NCBI RefSeq assembly: GCF_007860095.1
Contig: NZ_SJPT01000001.1
Location: 1,130,212 to 1,194,211, forward strand
Direction of reading: 5' to 3'
Origin: Novipirellula galeiformis
GTDB taxonomy: Bacteria > Planctomycetota > Planctomycetia > Pirellulales > Pirellulaceae
DNA length: 64,000 nucleotides
The notes beneath the pieces are model-generated. The model did not search any database. It saw only the letters and a program-made list of their open reading frames with translations, and had not been told where the DNA came from. Of the stretch, positions 53,106 through 62,586 are shown in pieces. Positions within the stretch are counted from its first letter, which is position 1, and every line of letters starts with the position of its first letter. Position numbers and translations under genes: made by a program.

Positions 53106-55544
53106 TTAACGTCGTAGATTCAAGAGCTCGTCGAGCAATTGTTGGCTGGTCGTGATCACGCGGCTATTGCCTCGATATTGAGTGCTGGCGAGCACGAGTG
53201 AGATCAAGTCCTTGCCGATGTCGGTGTTGCTAAGCTCCAAAGCACCTCCGATCACGCCGCCGATCCCGTTTTCGCCGGGGCCACCTTGGACGGGCAAACC
53301 GGTGTTGATCCCTTGAGCGTACAGGTTCAAACCACGCGATTCCAAGCCAGCCGGGTTAGCGAAACGCGCCAGTTGGATTTTGCCAAGGTCACGGGAGATG
53401 CCGTTGCTGAACACCCCTCGAATGCTTCCGTCTTCGCCAATTGCGTAGCTGGTCAACACCCCCGGCCCGCTGCCGTCTTGCTGTGTTGCCGCAAGCGTAG
53501 CGTTTTGCGTTGCCAAACCGGAAACCTTTGTGAAGTCGACCTTGATTTGCAGCGGCGAAACACTGGGGGTACCTTCTCGGTTGATCGCAATTTGATCGTT
53601 GGTGGCGGTAACGAAGTTGCCGTTTCCATCAAATTTGATCAAACCGGTGCCGACCGAGATGTCGGTGCCATTTGCGGTTTGGTTGTCACTGCTGTCGGCA
53701 TACCAGCGATAAATGGTTTGTTCATTGGTACGACTTTCGAGTGTCGTGGACATCCGCACCTTGACCGGAACCCCGAGTGAGTCGTAGACGACGAAGTCGC
53801 TGACCGCGCTCTGGCCGGTGGCTTCTTGGACGGTGCCAAAGGCGAGATTGGGCGTGGTGACGTTCCCGTTGCGCGCCGTGATCCGAAAGGCTGACAGGTC
53901 GATGTCCAATGCATTCGATGTGCCGGTGTTGCTGACAAATTGAATGGTGCCGTCTTGGATGTAGCCCCCAGGAGAAATGGTGCCCGATTGGCCCGGTAAG
54001 GTATTCTCGGAGGGAGGAATTGGATTTCGAGCGTCGACTTGAACGGTTTGGATGCCGGAGGAGTCCTCGATGAAATCGATGAAATCTTGTAACGTCGTGG
54101 TCTCGGTGATTTCGAAATCTTGGGTCCCTAACGCACGCTCTCCTTTGCGACCGCTGTAGCTAAGGGTTCCCAGTTCAAACGCCTTTTCGTATTTGACGCC
54201 GTCACGCTTCAGCACGTCGGTCAGCAAGGTGCCTGCGTTGATCTGAGGACCATCCATGTCGAGCAGTTTGTTCCCGCTGGTGGTCAAATCGGCGATTTCG
54301 GCATCCGATTTTCCATCGGTAAAGGTTTCGCCCGGGGCGACCGTGTCGACTAAGTAGAAGTTGTTCTGGTCATTGGACAAGTTGCGGTAGATCTTGATCT
54401 CGTTGTAGTTCGGAAACCCGTCGGTCAGTCCGGGAACCGGAGGGGTCGGAAATCCCGAGAGCGAAATGCGACCGTCAACGATGTTTTGCGGCCCGATTAA
54501 AACGCTCGGGCGTGTTTCCGGTTCACCCGCACGGCCGTACGTCACCATGTAGGTGTAGTTCCCCGTCAGCTTGGTATCGTTAAGCGGCGTGGGCGAGAGT
54601 GGCGTCGCACCCGTATCGTCGAATGTGGCTCCCGCGGCAGCCGAACCGAGACGGAAAAACTCGTTCCCATCGGGGCCGGTGCGATAAATGTTCACGGTGG
54701 AGTAATCGCCCCCGTTGGGGTCCACCGGAAGCGCACCCAGTTCGACGCGTCCACCCGCCCCTACGGTTGCGTTGATGACACCACTAGGTGCCGCTTCGTT
54801 TCCTTGGCTATCGACCAGGGCCACGCGGTATTTGTAGGTGCCTGCGGCCAACGTGCCGGCACCACTGGTGTCGACCGTCACGCCCGTGGGGTCCGACAAC
54901 GGAGCGCTGGTGACGGTAATGCCGCTGGCATCGGGCTGAGGTACTTTGGCGTCACCCAGACGCAGACTTTGGATGATCTGGCCTTGGGTTGCGAGATCAC
55001 CTTGGGGCGTCAGTGTGCCTTCAAACGAGACATTAGAGGTGACCTTGGCAACGCTTTCGGTGCCCAACGGAACCGTCATCGGTACTAACTGGGACTCCTG
55101 CAAACGAAATTGCTCGTCGACGCCATAACCGAGCAAACGCTGACCCGTGGAATTGACCAATTCGGCGTTGCTGTTGAGTTTAAAGATGCCGTTGCGAGTG
55201 TAGAGACGTTCACCCGAACTGCCTTCGACGATGAAGAAACCATCGCCTTGAATTGCCAAGTCGGACGGACTGCTGCTGATCTCGATCGTCCCTTGGTTGT
55301 GGTTCGAAGCGATTTCCGCAACTTGAACCCCTAGTCCAATTTGTCGTGGGTTCGTCCCGCCATTGTCGGGCGTCGAGCCACCGCCGAGCGACAAGGTTTG
55401 CAGGAACTGTGTCGCAAAGACCGCCTCGGAGGACTTGAAGCCGACCGTTTGCGAGTTCGCCAAGTTATTGCCGATCACATCGATTTGTGTTTCGGCAGCT
55501 GAAAGTCCCGTCAGAGCGGTGGTCAGTGCTGAGGTTAATCCCAT
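53106..55544 (-). CDS. flgE: Flagellar hook protein FlgE with large insertion
   Basis: Structural subunit of the flagellar hook, the universal joint outside the cell; 812 residues, about twice the E. coli size. The N-terminus MGLTSALTTALTGLSAAETQ then IDVIGNNLANSQTVGFKSS and the C-terminus ELSNTDIGKDLISLVLASTQ with YRGNSRVITTSQQLLDELLN are the terminal helical domains conserved in hook and rod proteins. Between them, about residues 210-400 hold two repeated beta-sandwich-like modules (for example GTLAAGTYKYRVALVDSQGN and KLTGNYTYMVTYGRAGEPET), an insertion in the exposed D domain. FlgD is 83 bases upstream, same strand. Confidence 0.93.
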   Translation of the reverse strand: MGLTSALTTALTGLSAAETQIDVIGNNLANSQTVGFKSSEAVFATQFLQTLSLGGGSTPDNGGTNPRQIGLGVQVAEIASNHNQGTIEISSSPSDLAIQGDGFFIVEGSSGERLYTRNGIFKLNSNAELVNSTGQRLLGYGVDEQFRLQESQLVPMTVPLGTESVAKVTSNVSFEGTLTPQGDLATQGQIIQSLRLGDAKVPQPDASGITVTSAPLSDPTGVTVDTSGAGTLAAGTYKYRVALVDSQGNEAAPSGVINATVGAGGRVELGALPVDPNGGDYSTVNIYRTGPDGNEFFRLGSAAAGATFDDTGATPLSPTPLNDTKLTGNYTYMVTYGRAGEPETRPSVLIGPQNIVDGRISLSGFPTPPVPGLTDGFPNYNEIKIYRNLSNDQNNFYLVDTVAPGETFTDGKSDAEIADLTTSGNKLLDMDGPQINAGTLLTDVLKRDGVKYEKAFELGTLSYSGRKGERALGTQDFEITETTTLQDFIDFIEDSSGIQTVQVDARNPIPPSENTLPGQSGTISPGGYIQDGTIQFVSNTGTSNALDIDLSAFRITARNGNVTTPNLAFGTVQEATGQSAVSDFVVYDSLGVPVKVRMSTTLESRTNEQTIYRWYADSSDNQTANGTDISVGTGLIKFDGNGNFVTATNDQIAINREGTPSVSPLQIKVDFTKVSGLATQNATLAATQQDGSGPGVLTSYAIGEDGSIRGVFSNGISRDLGKIQLARFANPAGLESRGLNLYAQGINTGLPVQGGPGENGIGGVIGGALELSNTDIGKDLISLVLASTQYRGNSRVITTSQQLLDELLNLRR

Positions 55545-55627
55545 CGACTAAGTTCCTATTCGCGTCACCGAATAGAAAGGCGTCGATTTTGAGCGGCTAT
55601 CGAGCTCACTCACGTAATCGTCAAATT

Positions 55628-56071
55628 CTACCCAGTCTGAATTTCTCGAATGTTCTTAATCTCCATCGTCTTTTCACCCACGTGAACTTTGACAGAACGT
55701 GAATTGTTCTCGTCACTAGTTTCCACGGTGATCCGATCGACCACGCCATTGATGTTGCTAGCATCGTCTGCCAAGCCTTCCACGGTGCGGCCGATCAGCC
55801 CGCTCGCGGTGACCAACTCTTGGCTGTTGGAGAGATTCGTTAGCGTTTGGGTCAATTGATCGGTGGCCCCGATTTCGCGAATTTGGCCGATCTGTTGGAT
55901 CATTTCGGCATTGTCGGTGGGGTTCAGCGGATCTTGGTTTTGTAATTCGCTAATCAACAGCTTCATGAAACTGTCGGTATCGACAGAAGAAAAGCTGTCA
56001 TTGGTGCCGGTCTGGCCCGTTTGCTCTTGGGCGGTGAATTGAGAAGTACCGGTTTGGCCGATTTGCGACAT
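55628..56071 (-). CDS. flgD: Flagellar hook-assembly scaffold FlgD
   Basis: Scaffolding cap needed to assemble FlgE into the hook; 147 residues, shorter than typical FlgD (about 230), consistent with the N-terminal conserved part plus a short C-terminal domain. The signature DSFMKLLISELQNQDPLNPT then DNAEMIQQIGQIREIGATDQ is unmistakable, and LVTASGLIGRTVEGLADDAS follows. The last part lacks the complete tudor/FnIII pair seen in larger homologs. An AGGG precedes the ATG by about nine bases. Confidence 0.93.
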   Translation of the reverse strand: MSQIGQTGTSQFTAQEQTGQTGTNDSFSSVDTDSFMKLLISELQNQDPLNPTDNAEMIQQIGQIREIGATDQLTQTLTNLSNSQELVTASGLIGRTVEGLADDASNINGVVDRITVETSDENNSRSVKVHVGEKTMEIKNIREIQTG

Positions 56072-56419
56072 GGTCGAAGCCCTTTTTTAGGGATGAATTT
56101 TCGATGCGGGGGGAGGGACTCTCGATCAATACGTTCTTGTACGCGATGGAACGCAGATCTGACGAGAGCAATCTTTTTTCGTTGGAGACAAGTTTTCACT
56201 GCTTGCAAAACAAGCGACGGGATGTATAGGCACATATTCTTCCCGTTTCGCCCTTCACGGACGGTGTTCCTACCGTTGCGTGGAGGTTGGGCGTCGAATA
56301 GCCTCTTAGAGTCTATCGGCGAAACACAAGCGTTGAGTTTTTTCGGCGTTGACTCGTTAGATGCACTCCTCCCTTGCTCCCCTGCCTGGATTCAGTTTCA
56401 AAACCTAAGGAATGAAATA
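56072..56419. other. Divergent region upstream of flgD and the pyrophosphatase
   Basis: About 350 bases between divergent genes. The frame of the pyrophosphatase is open through it but has no family features. No promoter could be assigned with confidence. Confidence 0.5.
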
Positions 56420-58906
56420 ATGTTGGCGTTGCTTGTCTGGTTAATTGCCTGCGGCTCCTCGATTTTGGCGTTGGTTTGGGCTTACCGTTTCTATCGTGAA
56501 ATGATGCAGGCCGATGAAGGCAACGAATTGATGCGAGAGATCGCTCAAAGCGTTCGTGAAGGTGCTGACGCCTATTTGAAACAGCAATACAAATGGGTCG
56601 CGATCGTTTTCATTTTTGTCGCTGCGTTGCTAGCGGTGGCTGCATTCGTGTTGAAGGTGCAGAATGCGTTTGTTCCGATCGCCTTTTTGATGGGCGGATT
56701 CTTTAGCGGGCTTTGCGGTTGGTTTGGAATGAAAACGGCGACCTATGCGAGCAGTCGCACCGCCGCGGGAGCCCAGCGTTCGCTCAATGACGGATTGCAA
56801 ATCGCGTTTCGAAGTGGCGCGGTGATGGGGTTGACCGTGGTCGGCATGGGACTGATTTACATCTGTTTTTGGTTTGCGGTTTTGTATTGGTTGTTGCCCA
56901 TGATCGGCGGCGGCAAGTATGCGATGACGTTGCAGCAGATCTCGGTCGCGATGTTGTCGTTTGGAATGGGGGCGAGTGCGCAAGCCTTGTTCGCGCGTGT
57001 CGGCGGTGGCATTTTTACCAAGGCGGCCGATGTCGGAGCGGACTTGGTCGGCAAGGTCGAGCAAAGTTTGAAGGAGGACTCGCCACGTAATCCTGCCACG
57101 ATTGCGGACAATGTCGGCGACAACGTGGGCGACGTCGCGGGCATGGGGGCCGACTTGTACGAGTCGTATTGTGGCTCGATCTTGGCGGCATCCGCGCTGG
57201 GGGTCGCCGCGTTCCAATCCAGTGCAGGATTGCCCGAAGGCTATGATGCGACCTCAGCCCAATTGCAAGCGATGCTGCTTCCGCTGGCGATTGCGGGGGT
57301 CGGGATTTTGTTGTCGATCGTGGGGATCTACGCTGTCCGAACCGGGGAGGAACCATCTCAAAAGGCGCTGTTGAAGGCGTTGGGCAAGGGGATCAACCGA
57401 TCGTCGTTGTTGGTCATGGTTGCCGCTGTGGGGCTTTCGGTGTGGTTGATGCCGCCGGTTCCCGGCACGATGATCCTGGGCGTCATCCCGGGAATCGCCG
57501 TTAGTATCATCGTCGGTTTGGTCGCGGGATGGGGCATCGGTCAATGGACCGAACGCGTGACGAGCGATGAGTATCCGGCGACACGCAAACTCGCCGGGCA
57601 AGCTGAAACGGGCCCCGCCACGCTGATTATCGGCGGGGTGGCCGACGGCATGTTAAGCACCTGGGTTCCCGTCGTGATTGTGTGTGCGGCGATGTTGCTG
57701 TCGTTTGGGTTCGCCAACGGAGGATCGTTCAATGAAATGAATCATTTTTCGTTAGGGCTCTACGGCGTTGGCATCGCGGCCGTCGGAATGCTGAGCACGC
57801 TGGGAATCACGTTGGCCACCGACGCTTATGGACCGATCGCCGACAATGCGGGCGGCAACGCCGAAATGTCCGGCTTGGAAGACATTGTGCGGGAGCGAAC
57901 CGATGCACTCGATAGTCTGGGCAATACGACCGCCGCGACCGGCAAGGGATTTGCGATTGGCTCCGCTGCGTTGACGGCGCTGGCGCTGTTGGCGGCCTAC
58001 GTCGAGGGCGTTCGGGATGGAATGGTTCGCTGGGGCGATGATTACGTGCTCAGCGAAGCGGTGACCGACGATGGGGTGTATCAGATGACGCCCGATTTGA
58101 TCCTCAACAAGGCAGGCGACGATTCGGAGGTTTTCCTGGTCCTCAATCCCTCATTGGATAAGGACGTGCAAGTCAAAGAGTGGCGAGCCTTAAGCAATCC
58201 GAAACTCGATGAAACGATCGTCTCCTTGCCCGGTGAGAAGCATTATGGGCGAGTGGAATCGATCGGAGCTGCGATCGTTTCGGTGCGGCATGCGAATTTG
58301 AAAGACTTCCTTCTCTTCTACGATGCGACGGTGATGAACCCTCGCGTCCTGGTGGGAGTTTTCTTAGGAGCGATGAGTACGTTTCTGTTTTGTGCGATGA
58401 CGATGAAGTCGGTGGGGCGTGCCGCCCAGGGGATGGTGATCGAGGTCCGCCGACAATTCCTTGCCAATCCCGGCATTTTGGACGGTTCGGTCAAGCCGGA
58501 CTACGAGACGCCGGTCAACATCAGTACCAAGGCGGCTCAGCGAGAAATGATTCTGCCCAGCTTGTTGGGGCTGCTGATGCCGATCCTGGTCGGCTTGGTG
58601 CTGGGCGTCGGGGGAGTGTTGGGGTTATTGGTCGGCTGTTTGACGAGCGGGTTCTGTTTGGCCGTCTTCATGGCCAATAGCGGTGGAGCCTGGGATAACG
58701 CGAAAAAGTATATTGAGGCCGATCATCACGGCGGAAAAGGGAGTGATGCTCACAAAGCAGCGGTTGTAGGGGATACCGTTGGGGATCCTTTTAAGGATAC
58801 TAGCGGTCCTAGCTTGAATATTCTGATCAAGTTAATGAGTATGGTGAGCGTCGTCGTTGCAGGTTTGGTGGTTCGTTATTCGCTCGTCGCGATGGGGATC
58901 TTCTAG
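56420..58906 (+). CDS. hppA: Membrane-bound proton/sodium-translocating pyrophosphatase, K+-dependent type, with C-terminal insertion
   Basis: Integral membrane pump of 828 residues that uses pyrophosphate hydrolysis to move H+ or Na+. Start ATG 56420 has AAGG upstream. Catalytic motifs: [11 protein letters not shown] (about 203-213), [20 protein letters not shown] (about 230-250), [17 protein letters not shown] (about 468), and [20 protein letters not shown] at the end. The [10 protein letters not shown] segment (about 500) has Ala where K+-independent enzymes have Lys, so K+ dependence is predicted. Residues about 540-643 are an extra polar domain (containing [20 protein letters not shown] and [16 protein letters not shown]) not present in standard enzymes of about 670-770 residues. 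It precedes a DapA-like gene by 25 bases. Confidence 0.94.
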   Translation: MLALLVWLIACGSSILALVWAYRFYREMMQADEGNELMREIAQSVREGADAYLKQQYKWVAIVFIFVAALLAVAAFVLKVQNAFVPIAFLMGGFFSGLCGWFGMKTATYASSRTAAGAQRSLNDGLQIAFRSGAVMGLTVVGMGLIYICFWFAVLYWLLPMIGGGKYAMTLQQISVAMLSFGMGASAQALFARVGGGIFTKAADVGADLVGKVEQSLKEDSPRNPATIADNVGDNVGDVAGMGADLYESYCGSILAASALGVAAFQSSAGLPEGYDATSAQLQAMLLPLAIAGVGILLSIVGIYAVRTGEEPSQKALLKALGKGINRSSLLVMVAAVGLSVWLMPPVPGTMILGVIPGIAVSIIVGLVAGWGIGQWTERVTSDEYPATRKLAGQAETGPATLIIGGVADGMLSTWVPVVIVCAAMLLSFGFANGGSFNEMNHFSLGLYGVGIAAVGMLSTLGITLATDAYGPIADNAGGNAEMSGLEDIVRERTDALDSLGNTTAATGKGFAIGSAALTALALLAAYVEGVRDGMVRWGDDYVLSEAVTDDGVYQMTPDLILNKAGDDSEVFLVLNPSLDKDVQVKEWRALSNPKLDETIVSLPGEKHYGRVESIGAAIVSVRHANLKDFLLFYDATVMNPRVLVGVFLGAMSTFLFCAMTMKSVGRAAQGMVIEVRRQFLANPGILDGSVKPDYETPVNISTKAAQREMILPSLLGLLMPILVGLVLGVGGVLGLLVGCLTSGFCLAVFMANSGGAWDNAKKYIEADHHGGKGSDAHKAAVVGDTVGDPFKDTSGPSLNILIKLMSMVSVVVAGLVVRYSLVAMGIF

Positions 58907-58931
58907 GCCAATGTTAGAAACATAGCAGGCT

Positions 58932-59912
58932 ATGAGTAAACGTATTTCTGGGATTTTGACTCCACACATCACCCCGGTCGATCGCCATGGGCGGGTCGAT
59001 GAAGACCGTCTCTGTGGTTATATCGATTGGTTGATTGAACGCGGCGTCGACGGGTTGTACCCCAACGGCAGTACCGGTGAATTTGTTCGATTTACTCCTG
59101 AGGAACGCCGCCGGATCATTCGTGTCGTCGTCGACCATACGGCCGGTCGCGTGCCGGTGTTGGCCGGAGCCGCCGAAGCGAACGTCAAAGAAACCATCGC
59201 GGCCTGTGATGCCTATGGTGAAATGGGGGTCCGCGCAGTCGCAATCGTGGCTCCGTTTTACTACCGCCTCAGCGACCAAGGGGTGTACGCCTACTTTAAA
59301 GAAATCGCCGATACCGTCTCGGTCGATGTGACGCTCTACAACATTCCCATGTTTGCGTCGCCGATTGAGCTGCCCACGGTGATCCGCTTGGCGAGCGAAT
59401 GTCCGCGAGTTGTCGGGATCAAAGACAGCTCGGGGGATTTGCCATTCATGATGCGGATGATTGCGGCCATTCGTCCGATGCGGGACGATTTTTCGTTCTT
59501 GACCGGATGGGATGCATCGTTGGCGGCGATGTTGATCGCCGGAGCCGACGGGGGCACCAATGCGACCAGCGGGGTTGTGCCTGAGTTAACCCGCGCGCTG
59601 CATCGCGCCGTCAAAGCGGGAAACATCGACGACGCAATCCGACTGCAGTACCAATTGTTGCCGCTGTTTGATGCCATGCTCGGATTGGGTGAGTTTCCCG
59701 AAGGATTTCGCGCCGGAGCCCGATCGCGGGGTTGGGATCTCGGACCAGGGCGTGTCCCGGTTTCCGAGCAACAACGTGATGCGATCGCGAGAACTCAGCG
59801 AGAAATCGACGCGTTGGTTTCGGGAGTCACCGAATGCGGATCGGGAAAGCAGACCGTGTTGCCCGCCGATACGATCGAGCAAATTGTCCAACGAGTGCTG
59901 CGGCAATTGTAA
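58932..59912 (+). CDS. Dihydrodipicolinate synthase/N-acetylneuraminate lyase family protein
   Basis: TIM-barrel class I aldolase of 326 residues. The Schiff-base Lys is in VVGIKDSSGDL (about residue 160), the conserved Tyr of the family is in LYNIPMFA (about 135), and the GSTGEF motif is present as PNGSTGEFVRF near residue 45. The C-terminus has an extra segment (ALVSGVTECGSGKQTVLPAD). It could be DapA, KDG aldolase-like or N-acetylneuraminate lyase; the substrate-determining residues were not decisive. Cotranscription with the pyrophosphatase upstream is likely, with 25 bases between. Confidence 0.88.
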   Translation: MSKRISGILTPHITPVDRHGRVDEDRLCGYIDWLIERGVDGLYPNGSTGEFVRFTPEERRRIIRVVVDHTAGRVPVLAGAAEANVKETIAACDAYGEMGVRAVAIVAPFYYRLSDQGVYAYFKEIADTVSVDVTLYNIPMFASPIELPTVIRLASECPRVVGIKDSSGDLPFMMRMIAAIRPMRDDFSFLTGWDASLAAMLIAGADGGTNATSGVVPELTRALHRAVKAGNIDDAIRLQYQLLPLFDAMLGLGEFPEGFRAGARSRGWDLGPGRVPVSEQQRDAIARTQREIDALVSGVTECGSGKQTVLPADTIEQIVQRVLRQL

Positions 59913-60402
59913 GGCGTTTTCCGCAGCGAACCCAGAAATCCCAGACGACTTGAAACGCTTCGCGAGTTTGGGGCGCTTCGCGGGGGCCAAGCATAGGCAA
60001 CGAGACATCGCACTTGGCTGGGGTGTTTCAGCTGAGGTGTTTCGATTCAGCCCCGATGGGCTTGGCGTTGAAAACTAGGCGAAGGTTGGGGACTGCCGAG
60101 CTCCATCGACTGGGGGGGGCAGTTGCATCGACTGGAGGGCTCTGTGCCGTCCAAGTTGACCGGGGCCGTCCGAGTTGATCGGGGCCGTCCGAGTTGATCG
60201 GGGCCGTCCGAGTTGACCGGGGCCGTCCGAGTTGATCGGGCGAAATGCCGAGGATCGTGCGCAAATTCACCAGAACAAAGGTTGCGATGCGGCCAAACTC
60301 GGCGGCCGAACTCGATGGCCATGGGGGGGGGGCGGTCAGTCTGACCCGCTCCCTACTCTCTTTACCGTGCACCAATGTTTAGGTGCACTCCGGGATGAAG
60401 CT
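59913..60402. other. Intergenic region containing a 19-bp tandem array
   Basis: About 490 bases between convergent genes. The array at 60155-60240 is described separately. No gene, RNA or terminator hairpin with T-run was found in the rest; G-runs such as GGGGGGGG occur at 60323-60332. Confidence 0.5.
60155..60240. repeat. 19-bp tandem repeat, 4 full copies plus partial
   Basis: Unit GTTGAtCGGGGCCGTCCGA (t/c variation at one position) repeats at 60155, 60174, 60193 and 60212 with a partial fifth copy at 60231. A degenerate copy precedes it. 19 is not a multiple of three, so it is not coding. Confidence 0.9.
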
Positions 60403-61092
60403 TTAGAATCCGATATGGATTGAGCTGCCGCGGCGGCGCGGGTGGTGGCCATGGTGGTAGTCGTAGTGACCATGGTGATAGTAGTGCGGACGATAGGTCG
60501 GCACGATAATCGGTTCATGGACGATCACCGGTTGTCGAACGACGGGTTGGGCGATGACGGGCTGGGCAACACGCGATGATCTTTGGATCCCGGTGGGGGC
60601 TTGTTGCATTGCTGAAATCACCGCTTCACTTACCCCTTGTTGGTGCAAGGCGATGATGTCTGCGACTTGCAAGGTTTGTTGAACCCCGCGTTGGCGAACT
60701 TGGTTGGAAATCACCGCATCGCTAAGTCCACTACGGCTCATCGAAACCACATCGGCAACGGAAACGGCCTCTTGGGTCGCTGCGAGGTTGGATTGTTGAG
60801 CTTGGTATTGCTGTTGTTGCGATTGGTAGTATTGCTGTTGTTGTTGATATTGTTTTTCTTTGTCCGAAGCGTTGCCGAGCAATCCACCCGCGACGGCACC
60901 GACGACGCCCCCGATGGCGGCGCCCGCACCCGCTTTGTCGTTATGGTCACCGATCAAACCGCCCGCGACCGCACCGGCTAGTCCACCGAATGTCGCACCC
61001 CGTTGGGTTCCCGCTTGACCATAACCAACGCTTGGCAAGCAAATGGCCATCGAAGCGATGATCAACCATCGAAAGCTTGTTTTGGAAATCAT
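60403..61092 (-). CDS. Exported glycine-zipper protein with Gln-rich and His-rich segments
   Basis: 229 residues from the ATG at 61092, with AAGGA about 12 bases upstream; a longer frame extends to 61200 but is unlike protein. Signal peptide (WLIIASMAICLPSVGYG, cleavage near GQAG). Then glycine zippers (GATFGGLAGAVAGGLIGD, GAAIGGVVGAVAGGLLGN), as in membrane-inserting or OmpA-associated small proteins, a Gln/Tyr-rich stretch (QYQQQQQYYQSQQQQYQAQQ), a helical region with two SHOCT-like repeats (VVSMSRSGLSDAVISNQVRQ and IIALHQQGVSEAVISAMQQA), and a His-rich tail (HYYHHGHYDYHHGHHPRRRG). Function unknown; the tail may bind metals. Confidence 0.8.
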   Translation of the reverse strand: MISKTSFRWLIIASMAICLPSVGYGQAGTQRGATFGGLAGAVAGGLIGDHNDKAGAGAAIGGVVGAVAGGLLGNASDKEKQYQQQQQYYQSQQQQYQAQQSNLAATQEAVSVADVVSMSRSGLSDAVISNQVRQRGVQQTLQVADIIALHQQGVSEAVISAMQQAPTGIQRSSRVAQPVIAQPVVRQPVIVHEPIIVPTYRPHYYHHGHYDYHHGHHPRRRGSSIHIGF

Positions 61093-61301
61093 ATTAACGC
61101 GTCCTTGCAATACCCGCGGATGGCGAAGCCCAGCTTCACCCGCCCCGCAGCATGAAATTTGTTGTAGCGCGGAATTGTTGTGTTGTAGCGCAGAGATCAA
61201 CCGTCCGAAATAGATGATCGAACCGATCCTCAGCGTTGTTTGAAACTATCTAATAACTTTCAGAGCGGTTTGAGAACAATGCCAATTTTTTCGGAAAAAG
61301 C

Positions 61302-61772
61302 CTACCGGGGCAGATCGGGATCGCGGTCGGCGATGTTTGAAATCGTGCGAATAAAATCATGGGCGTCATCAAATTCGCGGTAAACGCTGGCAAAGCGAAT
61401 GTAGGCGACTTGGTCGAGCGACGCCAAGTGTTTCAGCACGATGTCGCCAATTTGCCCCGCCGTGACTTCGGAATCAAACGATTCGTAGATGTCGGCCTCG
61501 ATCGTTTGCACCACTTGCTCAATCTTGGAGCTTTGGATGGGACGTTTTGAACAGGCGCGTTCAATCCCGCGGCGAATCTTTTCACGATCGAGCGGTTCTC
61601 GAGTTTCGTCGCTTTTGACCACGCGAACATTGAGCTGTTCGAGCTTCTCCAGCGTCGAGAAGCGTCGATGACAGGACGAGCAGACTCGTTTTCGGCGGAC
61701 CATATAACCGCCTTCGGCGGCTCGTGTGTCAAGAACACGGTCGTTATCAACGTGACAGTAGGGACAACGCAT
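61302..61772 (-). CDS. nrdR: Transcriptional repressor NrdR
   Basis: Cytosolic regulator of ribonucleotide reductase genes; 156 residues from the ATG at 61772, chosen because the family begins MRCPYCH. A zinc ribbon (CPYCH at the start, CSSCHRRFST with the second Cys pair) is followed by an ATP-cone domain (VVKSDETREPLDREKIRRGI, then ERACSKRP). No nrd gene or NrdR box was recognised nearby, so its targets lie elsewhere. Confidence 0.95.
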   Translation of the reverse strand: MRCPYCHVDNDRVLDTRAAEGGYMVRRKRVCSSCHRRFSTLEKLEQLNVRVVKSDETREPLDREKIRRGIERACSKRPIQSSKIEQVVQTIEADIYESFDSEVTAGQIGDIVLKHLASLDQVAYIRFASVYREFDDAHDFIRTISNIADRDPDLPR

Positions 61773-62087
61773 GCGTGATTCGACTTCAATGATGGGGGCG
61801 GTGTTTCCGTAGTATCGGAAACCGAGGGGCTGGGCCGCAAGGGCTTGGGGGCAACGCAAATTGAGTATTGTGAAGCTGCGATTCGGCTGACGTTTCTCGG
61901 GGGGCTGTCGCTCTTGGCATTCCAACGCGATACAATCGTGATTGCGTCCGATCGGTGAGTTCGGGCGAACCGGGGGGGCAGCTCGGTAGTAAGCCCGGTC
62001 GTAAGCCCGAATGCGAGTTCCATTTCTCCGTTGCGAGTCAATGGAATTCGCTGCAATGAATTCTTAGCGTGGTAAGAGGAAATTGGC
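61773..62087. other. Divergent region between nrdR and the GYF gene
   Basis: About 315 bases. No gene, RNA or repeat was seen. A frame on the minus strand upstream of the nrdR start is open but has no family features. Confidence 0.5.
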
Positions 62088-62483
62088 GTGGCCGAGTGGT
62101 ATATCCAACAGCTTGATGCGCCTGAAGACATTGGCCCTTTGCGCCCCAGTGATCTGTTGATGAAGGTTCGCGCGGGCGACGTCAAACCCGATACGTTGAT
62201 TCGCAAAGATGATTCAGCATGGTTTGTCGCCGCAGAGGTGGGCGGTTTGTTCGAAGCGGCAATGCGTCCGACGATCGAATATTTTTGCCCCCAATGTGAA
62301 CGCCCCGTCAATGAACCGCCCGTGCGTTGCGGAAACTGTGGCCGAGAAATCCACAAGGCACTGACGCGGATTACGGAAAACACCATCTCCAGTGGCTCGG
62401 TGATCCCTGGTCAACCGGGACGCTCGGTGCAAAGTTGGCTCAAACGCAAAATGCTACGTCGCCCTCAAGATGGCGAAGCGTAG
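62088..62483 (+). CDS. GYF_2 domain and zinc-ribbon protein
   Basis: 131 residues, GTG start at 62088 with GAGGAAAT just upstream. N-terminal GYF_2-like domain (AEWYIQQLDAPEDIGPLRPS, then RAGDVKPDTLIRKDDSAWF), found in many planctomycete and delta-proteobacterial proteins, followed by a zinc ribbon: two CxxC pairs in YFCPQCERPV and VRCGNCGREI. The C-terminus is basic. No enzymatic domain. It likely takes part in protein-protein contacts; the partner is unknown. Confidence 0.85.
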   Translation: MAEWYIQQLDAPEDIGPLRPSDLLMKVRAGDVKPDTLIRKDDSAWFVAAEVGGLFEAAMRPTIEYFCPQCERPVNEPPVRCGNCGREIHKALTRITENTISSGSVIPGQPGRSVQSWLKRKMLRRPQDGEA

Positions 62484-62586
62484 CACGTTGCGATTTACAT
62501 TGTTGCCTTGCATCGAAGGCGGATGAGGTAAGGCATCGCCGATCTGCAGAGCCCGTTTTCACTGCGGCCTAGAACTTTACCGCGGA

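Noticed and set aside
61433-62386. 317-codon minus-strand frame across nrdR and the GYF gene
   Set aside because: Crosses two supported genes in another frame, with no family features.
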